Positions 17,611 to 27,422 of a stretch of 64,000 nucleotides of DNA are shown here, in pieces (the first letter of the stretch is position 1; every line of letters starts with the position of its first letter). The notes under the pieces are model-generated. The model was not told the DNA's origin. It searched no databases and worked only from the letters and a program-made list of their open reading frames with translations. Source of the stretch: Pedobacter sp. BMA. GTDB taxonomy: Bacteria > Bacteroidota > Bacteroidia > Sphingobacteriales > Sphingobacteriaceae. Location of the stretch: contig NZ_LECU01000009.1 of assembly GCF_001027745.1 (NCBI RefSeq), positions 1 through 64,000 on the forward strand. The letters run 5' to 3'. The position numbers and the translations under genes are program-made.

Positions 17611-17692
17611 TGCGGAAGAAGGGACTCGAACCCCCACGCCGTGAAGCGCCAGATCCTAAGTCTGGTGCGGCTACCAATTACGCCACTTCCGC
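17611..17692 (-). tRNA. tRNA-Leu (anticodon TAG)
   Basis: A class II tRNA cloverleaf: acceptor GCGGAAG/CTTCCGC, D-arm TGGCGTAATTGGTAGCCGC, anticodon stem CCAGA/TCTGG with loop CTTAGGA (anticodon TAG), a long variable arm and T-loop TTCGAGT. The discriminator base is A, as in leucine tRNAs. CCA is not encoded. Confidence 0.97.
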
Positions 17693-18019
17693 AGTTAGGA
17701 TGTTTTAAGGACTGCAAAGATAGAAACCAGATTCACTAATCAAAGGATTTTTAAATAATAATTTTCTTCCGCTTTTCTAATGTGATGATTTAAAGGGGGA
17801 AAAGATATTCTCCTATACTTTCGGCTTTAAAATGTAATTCACAATCACAAAAATCAAAAAAAACCAAACAACCATGTACCCAGCAATACACAGAAAAAAA
17901 CCAGGCGGATCGAAGAATGAAAAAAGCCAGGCTGGTAGAATAACCTAATCAACAGCAAAGTAAAACATTGCAGGGGTTGAGGTGTTGAATAAGCTGTACT
18001 TTAAACTTACTGTCAAATT
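17693..18019. other. Intergenic region with the tRNA promoter
   Basis: Apart from the promoter of the tRNA, I see only a 24-codon frame (MYPAIHRKKPGGSKNEKSQ...) at 17874-17948 which is too short to support. The region upstream of the phosphorylase is A-rich. Confidence 0.4.
17715..17744 (-). promoter_or_regulatory. tRNA-Leu promoter
   Basis: On the minus strand TTTG (17744-17741), 18 nt, then TATCTTTG (17722-17715) match the Bacteroidota -33/-7 consensus. The tRNA begins 22 nt downstream. Confidence 0.75.
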
Positions 18020-19666
18020 ATGACCTCATCAGATATTTTCGGGTATACGCCCAATCCCGAATACAATAAATCGGTTGCTTATTTTTCCATGGAATTTGCC
18101 ATTGATCAGTCGCTCAAGATTTACAGTGGAGGGCTGGGTTTTCTCTCAGGCTCTCATCTCCGCAGTGCTTTTGAACTTAAGCAAAACCTCATTGGTATTG
18201 GTATGCTCTGGAAGTATGGATATTATGATCAGGTTCGCGACCGTGACAACAATATGGTTCCCGCTTTCATTGAGAAGGACTATTCTTTTCTGGAAGATAC
18301 CGGCATCGTTTTTTCTGTTCCTGTACATAGTGCAATGGTGAAGGTAAAAGCCTATTTATTGAAGCCGGAGACTTTTGGAACTGCACCTTTATTTTTATTG
18401 AGTACCGACCTGGATGAAAATGATGAGGTGAGCAAAAGCATCACCCACCGGCTATACGATCCGAACGAAACCACCCGTATTGCCCAATCGATGATATTGG
18501 GTATCGGTGGCGGCATGCTTCTGGATCAGCTTAATATGCAGCCAGAAATTTATCACATGAATGAGGGACACGCCGTTCCGCTTAATTTCTACCTTTATTC
18601 GAAATTTAAGAACCTCGATGAATTAAAAAAGCACGTTGTATTTACAACGCATACACCCGAACTGGCCGGGAATGAGGAGCACGCCTTTACTTTGCTCAAA
18701 GAGATGTCCTTCTTTTATCATATGCAGGAACATGAAGCGAAATTCATCCTGGGACTAGAGGGTGATCAATTCAACTATACACTTGCCGCATTGAAATTTT
18801 CCGGCAAGGCCAATGGTGTTTCCAAACTTCACGGAGAAGTTGCCAGGGAAATGTGGGGGAACTACAAAGGAATATGTGAAATCACCTCCATTACCAATGC
18901 TCAAAACCAGAAATACTGGCAGGATGCTGAACTTGCAGAAAAGCTCACCGCAAACGATGCCCCTGGCCTGGCAGCGAGAAAAAAAGAAATGAAATCCCTG
19001 CTTTTTAAAGAGGTGGCCAATCAAACGGGAAAACTCTTCGATACAGAGGTACTCACTGTTGTTTGGGCCAGGCGATTTGCCGCTTATAAAAGAGCAGACC
19101 TGTTGATGCTTGACTGGGAACGTTTTATTGCGCTATTGGCAAAAACAGATCAGCCCATTCAACTGATCTGGGCTGGAAAGCCCTATCCTGAAGATGCCGG
19201 TGCAAATCAGATCTTCAACGACATTATTCGTAAAACGAAAAGTTTTGCCAATTGCGCCGTTCTAGTTGGCTACGAATTAGGCCTCTCCGCACTGCTTAAA
19301 AAGGGTGCTGACATTTGGCTAAATAATCCGAAAATGTATCGGGAAGCCTCAGGTACAAGCGGAATGACGGCGGTAATGAATGGCGCAGTCAATCTTTCCA
19401 TTCCCGACGGATGGATTCCTGAATTTGCCATCGATGGAGAAAATTGCTTTCTCATCACTCCTTCACCGGAAGATATTTCAGAAGCTGAAAGGGACGTTAG
19501 GGAAAACGCCAGTCTGATGGATCAACTTGAAAATGCTGTAATACCTGCTTATTATGAAAAGAGCGATCGTTGGTTCAATATGATACAAAAGGGAGTTGAG
19601 GGAGTGCTACCAGAATTCGAATCTGCAAGAATGGCCAAAGCGTATTACGATAAGATGTACCGTTAA
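18020..19666 (+). CDS. Alpha-glucan phosphorylase-like GT35 protein lacking the PLP lysine
   Basis: A 548-residue protein of the short alpha-glucan phosphorylase type: NKSVAYFSMEFAI, YSGGLGFLSGSH, IYHMNEGHAVPL, FTTHTPELAGNEEH, WARRFAAYKRADLL, LIWAGKPYPEDAG and EASGTSGMTAVMNGAVNLS. In classic phosphorylases the EASGTxxM motif is followed by a Lys that binds pyridoxal phosphate; here Thr stands at that place. Many Bacteroidota homologues may share this, so it can be a subfamily feature. If so, the enzyme may not use PLP and may not be a phosphorylase. It is a single gene with no glg neighbours in view. Confidence 0.82.
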   Translation: MTSSDIFGYTPNPEYNKSVAYFSMEFAIDQSLKIYSGGLGFLSGSHLRSAFELKQNLIGIGMLWKYGYYDQVRDRDNNMVPAFIEKDYSFLEDTGIVFSVPVHSAMVKVKAYLLKPETFGTAPLFLLSTDLDENDEVSKSITHRLYDPNETTRIAQSMILGIGGGMLLDQLNMQPEIYHMNEGHAVPLNFYLYSKFKNLDELKKHVVFTTHTPELAGNEEHAFTLLKEMSFFYHMQEHEAKFILGLEGDQFNYTLAALKFSGKANGVSKLHGEVAREMWGNYKGICEITSITNAQNQKYWQDAELAEKLTANDAPGLAARKKEMKSLLFKEVANQTGKLFDTEVLTVVWARRFAAYKRADLLMLDWERFIALLAKTDQPIQLIWAGKPYPEDAGANQIFNDIIRKTKSFANCAVLVGYELGLSALLKKGADIWLNNPKMYREASGTSGMTAVMNGAVNLSIPDGWIPEFAIDGENCFLITPSPEDISEAERDVRENASLMDQLENAVIPAYYEKSDRWFNMIQKGVEGVLPEFESARMAKAYYDKMYR

Positions 19667-19758
19667 ATCCCAAAATTTACATGCGCCAGTTCAAGTCAAA
19701 ATATTAATCTTTTCCACAATTCATGGATTGCTAACAAAATTAGCTTTATGTTTGTTGT

Positions 19759-19797
19759 ATAATTTTATTTTACTATTTAAATTAGTATTAAAATTAT
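19759..19797 (+). promoter_or_regulatory. AT-rich dyad upstream of imuA
   Basis: ATAATTTTA and TAAAATTAT form a 9-bp inverted repeat, 39 nt end to end, with TACTA/TAGTA nested inside, off centre by one base. The right arm ends 9 nt before the ATG of imuA. It is a candidate operator for damage control of the mutagenic repair operon, or may simply be a promoter-linked hairpin. Confidence 0.4.
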
Positions 19798-19806
19798 GCA
19801 ATAATC

Positions 19807-20544
19807 ATGGAGGCTAAAAAAGAAATCGTTCAAAAACTGCAGCAGGATATCCTGCTCTGGCAGGGCTTTAAGCCTAAATCTGCCGGCAAAGCTGAGCGTA
19901 TCGGACTTGGCGAAATCGAAGATGCTTTCCCTGGTGGCATATTTCCCAAAAAAGCCATCCATGAATTTATCACCCTTTATCCCGAACATGCAGCTGCGAG
20001 TGACGGCTTTATTGCCGGGCTGCTTTCCGTACTCATGGAGAACGGTGCCGCCTGCGTTTGGGTAAGCACTTCCCGGAATTTATTCCCTGCTTCCTTAAGC
20101 CTTTTTAACGTTGAAACCGAACGGATCATCTTTATGGATGTGCAAACAGAAAAGGATGTGCTCTGGATAACGGAAGAAGCTTTAAAATGCGAGGGCCTCG
20201 CTGCGGTGGTGGCAGAAGTCAATAATGTATCGCTCATTGAATCCCGAAGGCTCCAGCTTGCTGTAGAAAACAGCGGGGTAACAGGATTTATCCTGCGTAA
20301 GGACGGCAATAAAAAAGCCAGTACGGTTGCCACTGCGAGGTGGAAAATCAGTCCTTTGCCTTCAGATACCGAAGACGGAATGCCCGGGCTTGGTTTCCCG
20401 CGCTGGCAGGTAGAATTGTTAAAAGTGCGGAACGGCAATCCCGGAACCTTTATACTGGAATGGGCAGGAGAAAGATTTGTAGAAGTGAAGGAAGTGCAAA
20501 CACCAACTATGTGGTCTGATCTGGAGGACAGGCAAATTGGATAG
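19807..20544 (+). CDS. imuA: ImuA-like RecA-fold protein
   Basis: A 245-residue protein with the ImuA layout: a helical head, then LGEIEDAFPGGIFPKKAIHEF at the position of the RecA/SulA lead, and ACVWVSTSRNLFPASLSLF in the core. It lacks a full Walker A motif, as ImuA proteins do. It opens the imuA-imuB-dnaE2 operon with only 5 nt to imuB. In the known system ImuA and ImuB deliver the DnaE2 polymerase to damaged DNA. Confidence 0.85.
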   Translation: MEAKKEIVQKLQQDILLWQGFKPKSAGKAERIGLGEIEDAFPGGIFPKKAIHEFITLYPEHAAASDGFIAGLLSVLMENGAACVWVSTSRNLFPASLSLFNVETERIIFMDVQTEKDVLWITEEALKCEGLAAVVAEVNNVSLIESRRLQLAVENSGVTGFILRKDGNKKASTVATARWKISPLPSDTEDGMPGLGFPRWQVELLKVRNGNPGTFILEWAGERFVEVKEVQTPTMWSDLEDRQIG

Positions 20545-20549
20545 CCACC

Positions 20550-22058
20550 ATGCAAAAGCGTTTTGTTTCCATATGGTTCCGCCAGCTGCTGGCTGAGTGG
20601 CAGCTTATCCGCCGTCCGGAACTTGCTGAAGTACCTTTTGTTTTTTCTGCGCCCGATCATGGGCGAATGATGATCACCGCAGTAAGTCCGTTAGCCTTTA
20701 GCTTCGGGGTTGAAGTGGGTATGCGCGCAGCCGATGCAAAGGCCATTTGTCCGGGACTGGAAATTCTTGATGATAAACCTGGCCGGGCAAAAAAACTACT
20801 TAAAGGCCTGGGTGAATGGTGCGTTCGTTATTCGCCTGTTGTGGCCATTGATGAGTTTGGAATGGATGGACTGTTGCTGGATATTTCGGGCTGCGCACAC
20901 CTTTGGGGCGGCGAGCGGGAATACCTGAAAGAAATTGTTTCCCGGTTAAAAAGCAAAGGATATACCGTCCGCTTAGCCATTGCCGATACGCCTGGTGCTG
21001 CCTGGGCAGTATCGCATTATGGCAAGCTTACCCCATTAATTCCCACCGGAGCACATGTTGATGCATTGCTTGCGCTTGAGCCTGACGCCCTGCGACTGGA
21101 GGCCTCAACCCTGACGAAACTGCGTAAACTGGGCTTTTATCAGATTAAAAGTTTTATCGGCATGCCCCGCTCTATTTTACGCAGGCGCTTTGGCGAAGAT
21201 TTCCTGTTGCGGCTTGCCCAGGCCATCGGTACCGAAACTGAAGTACTTGTGCCACTACAAGTACCTGTTCCTTTCAGTGAAAGGCTGGCCTGCCTGGAGC
21301 CCATTAAAACTAAAGTGGGAATAGAAATTGCCGTTACCAAAATGCTGGAAAGCCTGTGTAAACGCATGCAGGCAGAAGGCCAGGGGCTGCGTACCGGAAT
21401 ACTGACTGGTTACCGGATTGATGGTAAAATCGTGCAGGTTTCCATCGGTACCAGCGCTGCCACCCATAGCATCAGCCATCTTTTCAAGCTTTTTGAGTTG
21501 AAGATCGATCAGATCCGGCCGGGATTGGGGATTGAGCTTTTCGTGCTCGATGCGCCCAAAGTAGATGATGTGCAAATCGCTCAGGAAGAGATGTGGACTT
21601 CCACACCCGGACTGGATGATCAGAGTGTGATCCGCCTTTTGGACCGTGTAGCAGGAAAGGTTGGTCCGCAGGCCATACAAAGATATTTACCGGCGACCAG
21701 GTTCTGGCCCGAGCGGTCAGTTTTCCGCGCGGCATCCATCACCGAAAAATCCGTATCCAGCTGGCGCGTGGATAAGCCGCGGCCTACGGAGTTACTGAAG
21801 AATCCTGCACCCATCGAAGTGATGGCGTTGATTCCCGATCACCCGCCCAAGTTTTTTATCTACAATGGTGTTCGCCATCTGATCACCAAAGCCGATGGCC
21901 CTGAGCGGATTGAGCGGGAGTGGTGGTTAGATCAGGGGGAGCACCGGGATTATTATCAGGTAGAAGATGAGCAGGGTAGCCGTTACTGGCTATTCCGTTC
22001 CGGGCACTACGGCGGTGATGAAAAGTATCAATGGTTTATTCATGGATTTTTTGCTTAA
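20550..22058 (+). CDS. imuB: ImuB, catalytically inactive Y-family polymerase
   Basis: A 502-residue protein with Y-family polymerase fold. The first catalytic motif (DxDxFFAsVE in active enzymes) is replaced by FVSIWFRQLLAEWQLIRRPE, without acids. The palm still has YSPVVAIDEFGMDGLLLDIS. The thumb/finger part (LRKLGFYQIKSFIGMPRSIL) and a long C-terminal tail of about 150 residues are typical of ImuB. It serves as an adaptor for DnaE2. It precedes dnaE2 by 11 nt. Confidence 0.92.
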   Translation: MQKRFVSIWFRQLLAEWQLIRRPELAEVPFVFSAPDHGRMMITAVSPLAFSFGVEVGMRAADAKAICPGLEILDDKPGRAKKLLKGLGEWCVRYSPVVAIDEFGMDGLLLDISGCAHLWGGEREYLKEIVSRLKSKGYTVRLAIADTPGAAWAVSHYGKLTPLIPTGAHVDALLALEPDALRLEASTLTKLRKLGFYQIKSFIGMPRSILRRRFGEDFLLRLAQAIGTETEVLVPLQVPVPFSERLACLEPIKTKVGIEIAVTKMLESLCKRMQAEGQGLRTGILTGYRIDGKIVQVSIGTSAATHSISHLFKLFELKIDQIRPGLGIELFVLDAPKVDDVQIAQEEMWTSTPGLDDQSVIRLLDRVAGKVGPQAIQRYLPATRFWPERSVFRAASITEKSVSSWRVDKPRPTELLKNPAPIEVMALIPDHPPKFFIYNGVRHLITKADGPERIEREWWLDQGEHRDYYQVEDEQGSRYWLFRSGHYGGDEKYQWFIHGFFA

Positions 22059-22069
22059 AGAAATGGGTT

Positions 22070-25000
22070 ATGACATATAGCGAATTACAGATTACTTCAA
22101 ATTTTAGCTTTCTGCGCGGGGCATCCCATGCCCATGAACTGGTGCAACAGGCCGAATCGTTTGGTTATCATAAGATCGCCATTACCGACCGGAATACCCT
22201 TGCCGGAATCGTGCGTGCCCATGCGGCCTGCAGGGAAACCAATGTTAAGCTGATTCCTGCCTGCAGACTGGATCTGTTAGATGGGCCAGCTTTGCTGGCT
22301 TACCCCACAGATAAAGAAGCTTATGGTCGGCTCTCGGCACTATTAACCCTGGGGAATATGCGGGCCGAAAAAGGTTCCTGCCATATCTCACGGGATGATG
22401 TGTATGCGCACAGCAAAGGCATCATTTTTATTGTAGTGATGCCGGGAGTGCTCAACCGCCGCTTTCAATATGAACCGGATTTCATCAACGCCGTGGCCGA
22501 ATACAAGCAGGCATTTGGAAACCAGTTATACCTGAGCGCAACCCGCTCTTATATGGGTAATGATGATAAACTCATCTTTAGGACTTCACAGCTTTCAGAA
22601 TTTTATAACATCCCGGTTGTAGCCACCGGTGATATCCATTATCATGATCCCTCACGCAGGGAATTGCAGGATGTGCTGACCTGTGTACGTGAAAAATGTA
22701 CCATTCAGGAAGCTGGCTTCCGTTTGCATCAAAATGCCGAACGGTACATGAAAGAGGTAGCAGAGATGGAACGTCTGTTCAGAAGATACCCCAGCGCCAT
22801 CCATAATACCATGGTAATTGCCGAAGCCTGTAATTTTTCACTTGATGAGCTTAGATACGTGTATCCCGAAGAGATTAACCAAAGCGGGCGAAGCCCCATG
22901 GAAGAACTTGAATACCTGACCTGGAAAGGTGCACACGGATACTATGGGGAGGAGATTCCGGAGAAGGTGGTTAATATGATTAACCGTGAAATGGAATATG
23001 TCAGGCAGATGGATTATGCCAACTATTTTCTTTTTGTAGAAGATATCGTGCGTGAGGCTAGGTCGCGGGGAATCCTGTGCCAGGGGAGGGGATCGGCCGC
23101 CAATTCAGCCATCTGCTTTGTACTGGGCATCACTTCGGTCAACCCCATGAAGTTCGATTTGCTGTTCGAACGTTTCATTTCACCGGCCAGAAATGAACCA
23201 CCTGATATTGATGTCGATTTTGAACATGAGCGGAGAGAAGAGATCATACAGTATATCTACGATAAATACGGCCGCGACCGGGCAGCCATTGTGGCTACCG
23301 TAACCCAGCAACATCAAAAAGGGGCTATCCGGGATGTGGGTAAAGCCATGGGACTTTCCGTAGATACCATTAACCGTTTGTCCAGTTCCATCTGGGAATT
23401 TACCGATGAATGGTTCGAGGGTAAACGTGTAACGGAACAAGGTCTCAACCCGAATGATCCCCACCTGAAGAAGACCCTGGAACTCACCTCTCAAATGATG
23501 GGTTTCCCCCGCCAGCTCGGGCAGCATACTGGTGGGTTTGTGGTAACGCAGGGCAAGCTGACTGATCTCTGCCCGATCCTGAATGCCCGGATGGCCGACC
23601 GGACCAATATCGAATGGAATAAAGATGATATTGATGCGCTGGGTTTTTTAAAGGTAGATGTCCTGGCGCTGGGCATGCTCACCTGTATCCGTAAAGCATT
23701 TGATTTGTGCCGGGATCATTACGGCGCACAATATACGCTGGCCAATATTCCCGAAGATGATCCTGATGTTTATGATATGATCTGTGTAGCAGATACTTTA
23801 GGGGTATTCCAGATCGAGAGCCGCGCCCAGATGTCGATGCTGCCCAGATTAAAACCCAGAGAATTTTATGATCTGGTGATTGAGGTGGCCATTGTCAGGC
23901 CAGGCCCGATACAGGGCGATATGGTACACCCTTATCTGCGCAGGCGGAATAATGAAGAAGACCCGGTTTATCCTTCGGAAGAACTGGAGGCTATACTTCA
24001 CAGAACTTTAGGCGTTCCACTATTCCAGGAACAAGCCATGAAAATCGCCATTGTAGCTGCTGGATTTACCCCTGCAGAAGCCGATGGACTGCGCAGGAGC
24101 ATGGCTACTTTTAAACTAAAGGGAATGGTGAACCAATATGAGCAGAAGCTGATCGATGGGATGATAAATAAAGGCTATTCTGAAGAATTTGCCAAACGGA
24201 TATTCCGGCAATTAGAAGGTTTCGGAAGCTACGGATTTCCTGAAAGTCACGCCGCTAGTTTTGCCCTTCTGGTATATGTATCCTGCTGGTTGAAACATTA
24301 TTATCCTGATGTATTTGCTACTGCATTATTGAACAGTATGCCTATGGGCTTTTATCAGCCCGCCCAAATCGTAATCGATGCTCAGAAACATACGGTCCAG
24401 GTCCGCGAAGTAGATATCAACCATTCCACCTGGGATAACAGGCTTGAAGAAAAATCGGGTAAATATTTTGCCATCCGTTTAGGATTCCGGCAAATCAGTG
24501 GGGTGAGGGCAGAAGAAATGGAAACGCTTGTGAATGCGCGGGGCGAGGGTTACAAAAGCATTACCGCCCTGCGTGATGCAGGAATTTCAATTGCCAGCCT
24601 GGAGCGGCTAGCCGATGCAGATGCCTTTCGCTCACTGGGGATGGATCGCCGGAAAGCATTATGGGAAGTCTCCGCCTTACAGGATATGCCGGTTGAGCTT
24701 TTCAAAGGTCAGGCTTCCGAGAGTGTACTGGAAACACAGGTGGAATTACCATTGATGGGCAAAGGCGAGCACGTGGTACAGGATTATGCAACTGTTGGAC
24801 TATCCCTCAAAGCACATCCGGTGAGCTTCGTACGTTCGCAACTGGATATGCTTAATATCCGTACCTGTCAACATATCAACCATGAATCTACCGATGGGCA
24901 ATTGGTTAAAGTTGCCGGGCTGGTTCTCGTACGTCAGCGCCCGGGAACAGCCGGAGGGGTTTGTTTTATCACCATTGAAGATGAAACGGGCTATTCTAAT

Positions 25001-25300
25001 CTGGTGGTGTTTGAAAAATTATTTGAAACTTACCGTAAAGAAATTCTGCATTCCCGCTTGCTGATGGTAGAGGGACGGTTGCAGCGCGAGGGCCAGGTGG
25101 TGCATGTTATTGTAAGCAAATGTTTTGATTTTACCAAAATGCTGGGTAAACTCGTGCAGCGGGAGGTGGATAATTTGCCGGTATTAACATTGGCCAGAGG
25201 CGATGAGAAAACGGCACCTTATCCCGCGCAAAACAAAAGATCGCAGGTAAGGGAAGAAGCAACAAAAGATGCCTTTCACGGGGGAAGGAATTTTAAATAA
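22070..25300 (+). CDS. dnaE2: Error-prone DNA polymerase DnaE2 (ImuC)
   Basis: A 1076-residue C-family polymerase. The PHP domain begins with YSELQITSNFSFLRGASHAHELV. The catalytic aspartates are in PPDIDVDFEHERREE, with GRGSAANSAICFVLGIT before it. The finger and OB-fold parts follow (SHAASFALLVYVSCWLKHYYPDVF, and FITIEDETGYSNLVVF near the C-terminus). It is the catalytic partner of ImuA/ImuB in damage-induced mutagenesis. The ATG at 22070 is chosen because it starts the PHP motif; an upstream codon would overlap imuB. Confidence 0.95.
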   Translation: MTYSELQITSNFSFLRGASHAHELVQQAESFGYHKIAITDRNTLAGIVRAHAACRETNVKLIPACRLDLLDGPALLAYPTDKEAYGRLSALLTLGNMRAEKGSCHISRDDVYAHSKGIIFIVVMPGVLNRRFQYEPDFINAVAEYKQAFGNQLYLSATRSYMGNDDKLIFRTSQLSEFYNIPVVATGDIHYHDPSRRELQDVLTCVREKCTIQEAGFRLHQNAERYMKEVAEMERLFRRYPSAIHNTMVIAEACNFSLDELRYVYPEEINQSGRSPMEELEYLTWKGAHGYYGEEIPEKVVNMINREMEYVRQMDYANYFLFVEDIVREARSRGILCQGRGSAANSAICFVLGITSVNPMKFDLLFERFISPARNEPPDIDVDFEHERREEIIQYIYDKYGRDRAAIVATVTQQHQKGAIRDVGKAMGLSVDTINRLSSSIWEFTDEWFEGKRVTEQGLNPNDPHLKKTLELTSQMMGFPRQLGQHTGGFVVTQGKLTDLCPILNARMADRTNIEWNKDDIDALGFLKVDVLALGMLTCIRKAFDLCRDHYGAQYTLANIPEDDPDVYDMICVADTLGVFQIESRAQMSMLPRLKPREFYDLVIEVAIVRPGPIQGDMVHPYLRRRNNEEDPVYPSEELEAILHRTLGVPLFQEQAMKIAIVAAGFTPAEADGLRRSMATFKLKGMVNQYEQKLIDGMINKGYSEEFAKRIFRQLEGFGSYGFPESHAASFALLVYVSCWLKHYYPDVFATALLNSMPMGFYQPAQIVIDAQKHTVQVREVDINHSTWDNRLEEKSGKYFAIRLGFRQISGVRAEEMETLVNARGEGYKSITALRDAGISIASLERLADADAFRSLGMDRRKALWEVSALQDMPVELFKGQASESVLETQVELPLMGKGEHVVQDYATVGLSLKAHPVSFVRSQLDMLNIRTCQHINHESTDGQLVKVAGLVLVRQRPGTAGGVCFITIEDETGYSNLVVFEKLFETYRKEILHSRLLMVEGRLQREGQVVHVIVSKCFDFTKMLGKLVQREVDNLPVLTLARGDEKTAPYPAQNKRSQVREEATKDAFHGGRNFK

Positions 25301-25536
25301 TTTTATCTTATTCTCAATCATAAGTGCCTCAAAGTTGATGAGTACAAACCGGATATCTTCCTCTTATATTTCGGGCTGTCTTATCATGTTTATAGATAGG
25401 AACTAAAGTGCTCACTTTTTTCTGAAATTCAAATGTGTATATTAGGTTTTTAATACATGATAATGAGTCAGTTCAGTATAGATCAGCAAAGGGTATTTCT
25501 TGTCTCAATAAAAAACAGGTAACGCCGCTATAAATC

Positions 25537-26403
25537 TTATCGTTTCAAGATAAGCTTTAGCACGTTATTCAATACCGGATGATGATCATTGACTCTCCAG
25601 TTCAGGAACAAATCGGTTTGATACGGCAAAGCAATAAATCTAATGCCGGGCGTTTCATGCCACATGTAAGAGGTGGGTAACACCGCTATACCTAAACCCT
25701 TTTTTACCAATGAAATAATTGCCGAACCGAATTCTGAATGTAAATAAGCATTAGGGACAACGTTATAAGCACGGAACAACTGCTGGATAAGGTCGCTGTA
25801 GCTGCTTCCCTCGTCTTTTATGGGCAGAATAAATTTCTGGCTGTCAAGAGTTTCTTTGGTAAGATCCTCAACGCTTTGAAAAGGATGGCTATCGGGCACC
25901 ACGATAGACAAATAATCGGTAGCAATCTGCTCAGAACTGATATCATCGGTTTTATTGATATCCCTCGTAATAACCAGGTCTACTTTATAGTTCCTTAAAA
26001 ATTCCTGCTGATCTTCGTACCTTACCTGTACCAGCTCGATATTAAGTTTAGGATAGGCGGAAGCAATGCTACTCAGCATGTCGGGCATAAGGGAGGCAGA
26101 TATTGAATCGGGGTGCGCTATAATGATGGTACCGCTTTCACCTAACTGTATCTGGCGGGCGTGCTCATGGAAAAACTCCAGCTCGTTTATTTGTACTTCC
26201 CACTTTTCTTTCAAAAACTGCCCTGCTGAGGTAAGTTTAACATTTCTCTTGTCACGCTCGAATAGCTGAACGCCTAGTTCCCTTTCCAATGCCTGAATCT
26301 GGCGACTAAGGGCAGATTGGGTGATATGTGTCCTTTCTGCTGTTTTCCAGAAGTGGAGTTCCTGCGCCAGGATTAGAAAATATTTGATCTGTTGAATATT
26401 CAT
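25537..26403 (-). CDS. LysR family transcriptional regulator
   Basis: A 288-residue LysR protein with helix-turn-helix FLILAQELHFWKTAERTHIT followed by QSALSRQIQALERELGVQLF, and an effector domain from about residue 88. It is divergent from a gene for a small multidrug exporter 140 nt away, a likely target. No cofactor can be read from the sequence. Confidence 0.9.
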   Translation of the reverse strand: MNIQQIKYFLILAQELHFWKTAERTHITQSALSRQIQALERELGVQLFERDKRNVKLTSAGQFLKEKWEVQINELEFFHEHARQIQLGESGTIIIAHPDSISASLMPDMLSSIASAYPKLNIELVQVRYEDQQEFLRNYKVDLVITRDINKTDDISSEQIATDYLSIVVPDSHPFQSVEDLTKETLDSQKFILPIKDEGSSYSDLIQQLFRAYNVVPNAYLHSEFGSAIISLVKKGLGIAVLPTSYMWHETPGIRFIALPYQTDLFLNWRVNDHHPVLNNVLKLILKR

Positions 26404-26544
26404 TAATGTAATATAAACATTAGTTCATGCGAAAATAGCATTTTTAGGCATTACCATAACATGTAGTTTTGTTACTTCTACCAAAGTACTGGTGCTATAA
26501 GAAAAATCAGGTGATGTTTACGTTACCGCTATAAATCATAAAAA

Positions 26545-26871
26545 ATGAACTGGATATTTTTAATCATTGGTGGCCTTTGCGAAGTTGCATTCGCCTTCTG
26601 TCTTGGTAAGGCTAAGGATACCGCCGGAAATGAAATGTATGGCTGGTATGCCGGGTTTCTGGTGATGCTCACTTTAAGTATGGCACTCCTGATCAAAGCT
26701 ACACAAACCTTACCTATTGGAACGGCGTACGCGGTGTGGACGGGCATAGGTGCGGTGGGTACCGTCATGGTTGGCATACTTGTATTTAAAGAACCCGCAA
26801 CATTTTTAAGGCTGCTCTTCCTTGTCACACTCATTGGCTCTATTATCGGATTAAAGGCTGTATCGCATTAG
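26545..26871 (+). CDS. SMR-family exporter, SugE/Gdx type
   Basis: A 108-residue four-helix membrane protein. The conserved Glu is E13 in LIIGGLCEVAFAFCL, followed by QTLPIGTAYAVWTGIGAVGTV, the signature of the small multidrug resistance family. The GTAYAVWTGIGA block and C-terminal residues resemble SugE/Gdx guanidinium exporters more than EmrE. It acts as a dimer and exchanges protons for a cation. It starts a small cluster of transport and acetyltransferase genes and is divergent from the LysR regulator. Confidence 0.88.
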   Translation: MNWIFLIIGGLCEVAFAFCLGKAKDTAGNEMYGWYAGFLVMLTLSMALLIKATQTLPIGTAYAVWTGIGAVGTVMVGILVFKEPATFLRLLFLVTLIGSIIGLKAVSH

Positions 26872-26903
26872 CAGAACATTACCATTATTTAATACAACAT
26901 AAA

Positions 26904-27422
26904 ATGGATCACGTAGAAATTAAGAAAGTAACCCTGAATGATATCGAAGCTTTGGCACAAACCGGCAGGCAAACCTTTGAAGAAACCTTTTCCGATACTA
27001 ACAGTGCCGATAACATGGCGAAGTATCTGGAAGAAGGTTTTTCCATTGCTAAACTGACTGAAGAAGTCAGTAATATTGCCTCTCAGTTTTACTTTGCCAC
27101 ATTAAATCGGCAAGTGATTGGTTACCTGAAACTGAATACCGGGAATGCACAAACTGAAATACTGGAGCAGGGTGCCCTTGAGATTGAGCGTATATATGTC
27201 CTTGCTGCCTATCATGGGCAGAAAGTTGGCCAAATTCTTTATCATAAAGCCCTGCAGGTAGCCGAAGAATTAAAAGCACCTTTCATTTGGTTGGGCGTAT
27301 GGGAAAACAACCTCAGGGCCATCCGCTTTTACGAGAAGAATGGATTTGTTGCGTTCGGCAAACATGTTTTTAAACTGGGTAATGACGAACAGACCGATAT
27401 CATGATGAAAAAGATCCTGTAA
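26904..27422 (+). CDS. GNAT family N-acetyltransferase (PaiA-like)
   Basis: A 172-residue GNAT-fold protein: core strands with GALEIERIYVLAAYHGQKVGQILYHKAL holding the acetyl-CoA loop (HGQKVG), then WLGVWENNLRAIRFYEKNGFVAFGKHVF. The overall pattern fits PaiA-like spermidine/diamine acetyltransferases but substrate is not proved. It overlaps the next gene by one base (TAATG), so the two are probably cotranscribed. Confidence 0.85.
   Translation: MDHVEIKKVTLNDIEALAQTGRQTFEETFSDTNSADNMAKYLEEGFSIAKLTEEVSNIASQFYFATLNRQVIGYLKLNTGNAQTEILEQGALEIERIYVLAAYHGQKVGQILYHKALQVAEELKAPFIWLGVWENNLRAIRFYEKNGFVAFGKHVFKLGNDEQTDIMMKKIL

Noticed and set aside
19977..20660. 227-codon minus-strand frame across imuA and imuB
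   Set aside because: Shadow of two well-supported genes; low-complexity Ser/Thr-rich translation without motifs.
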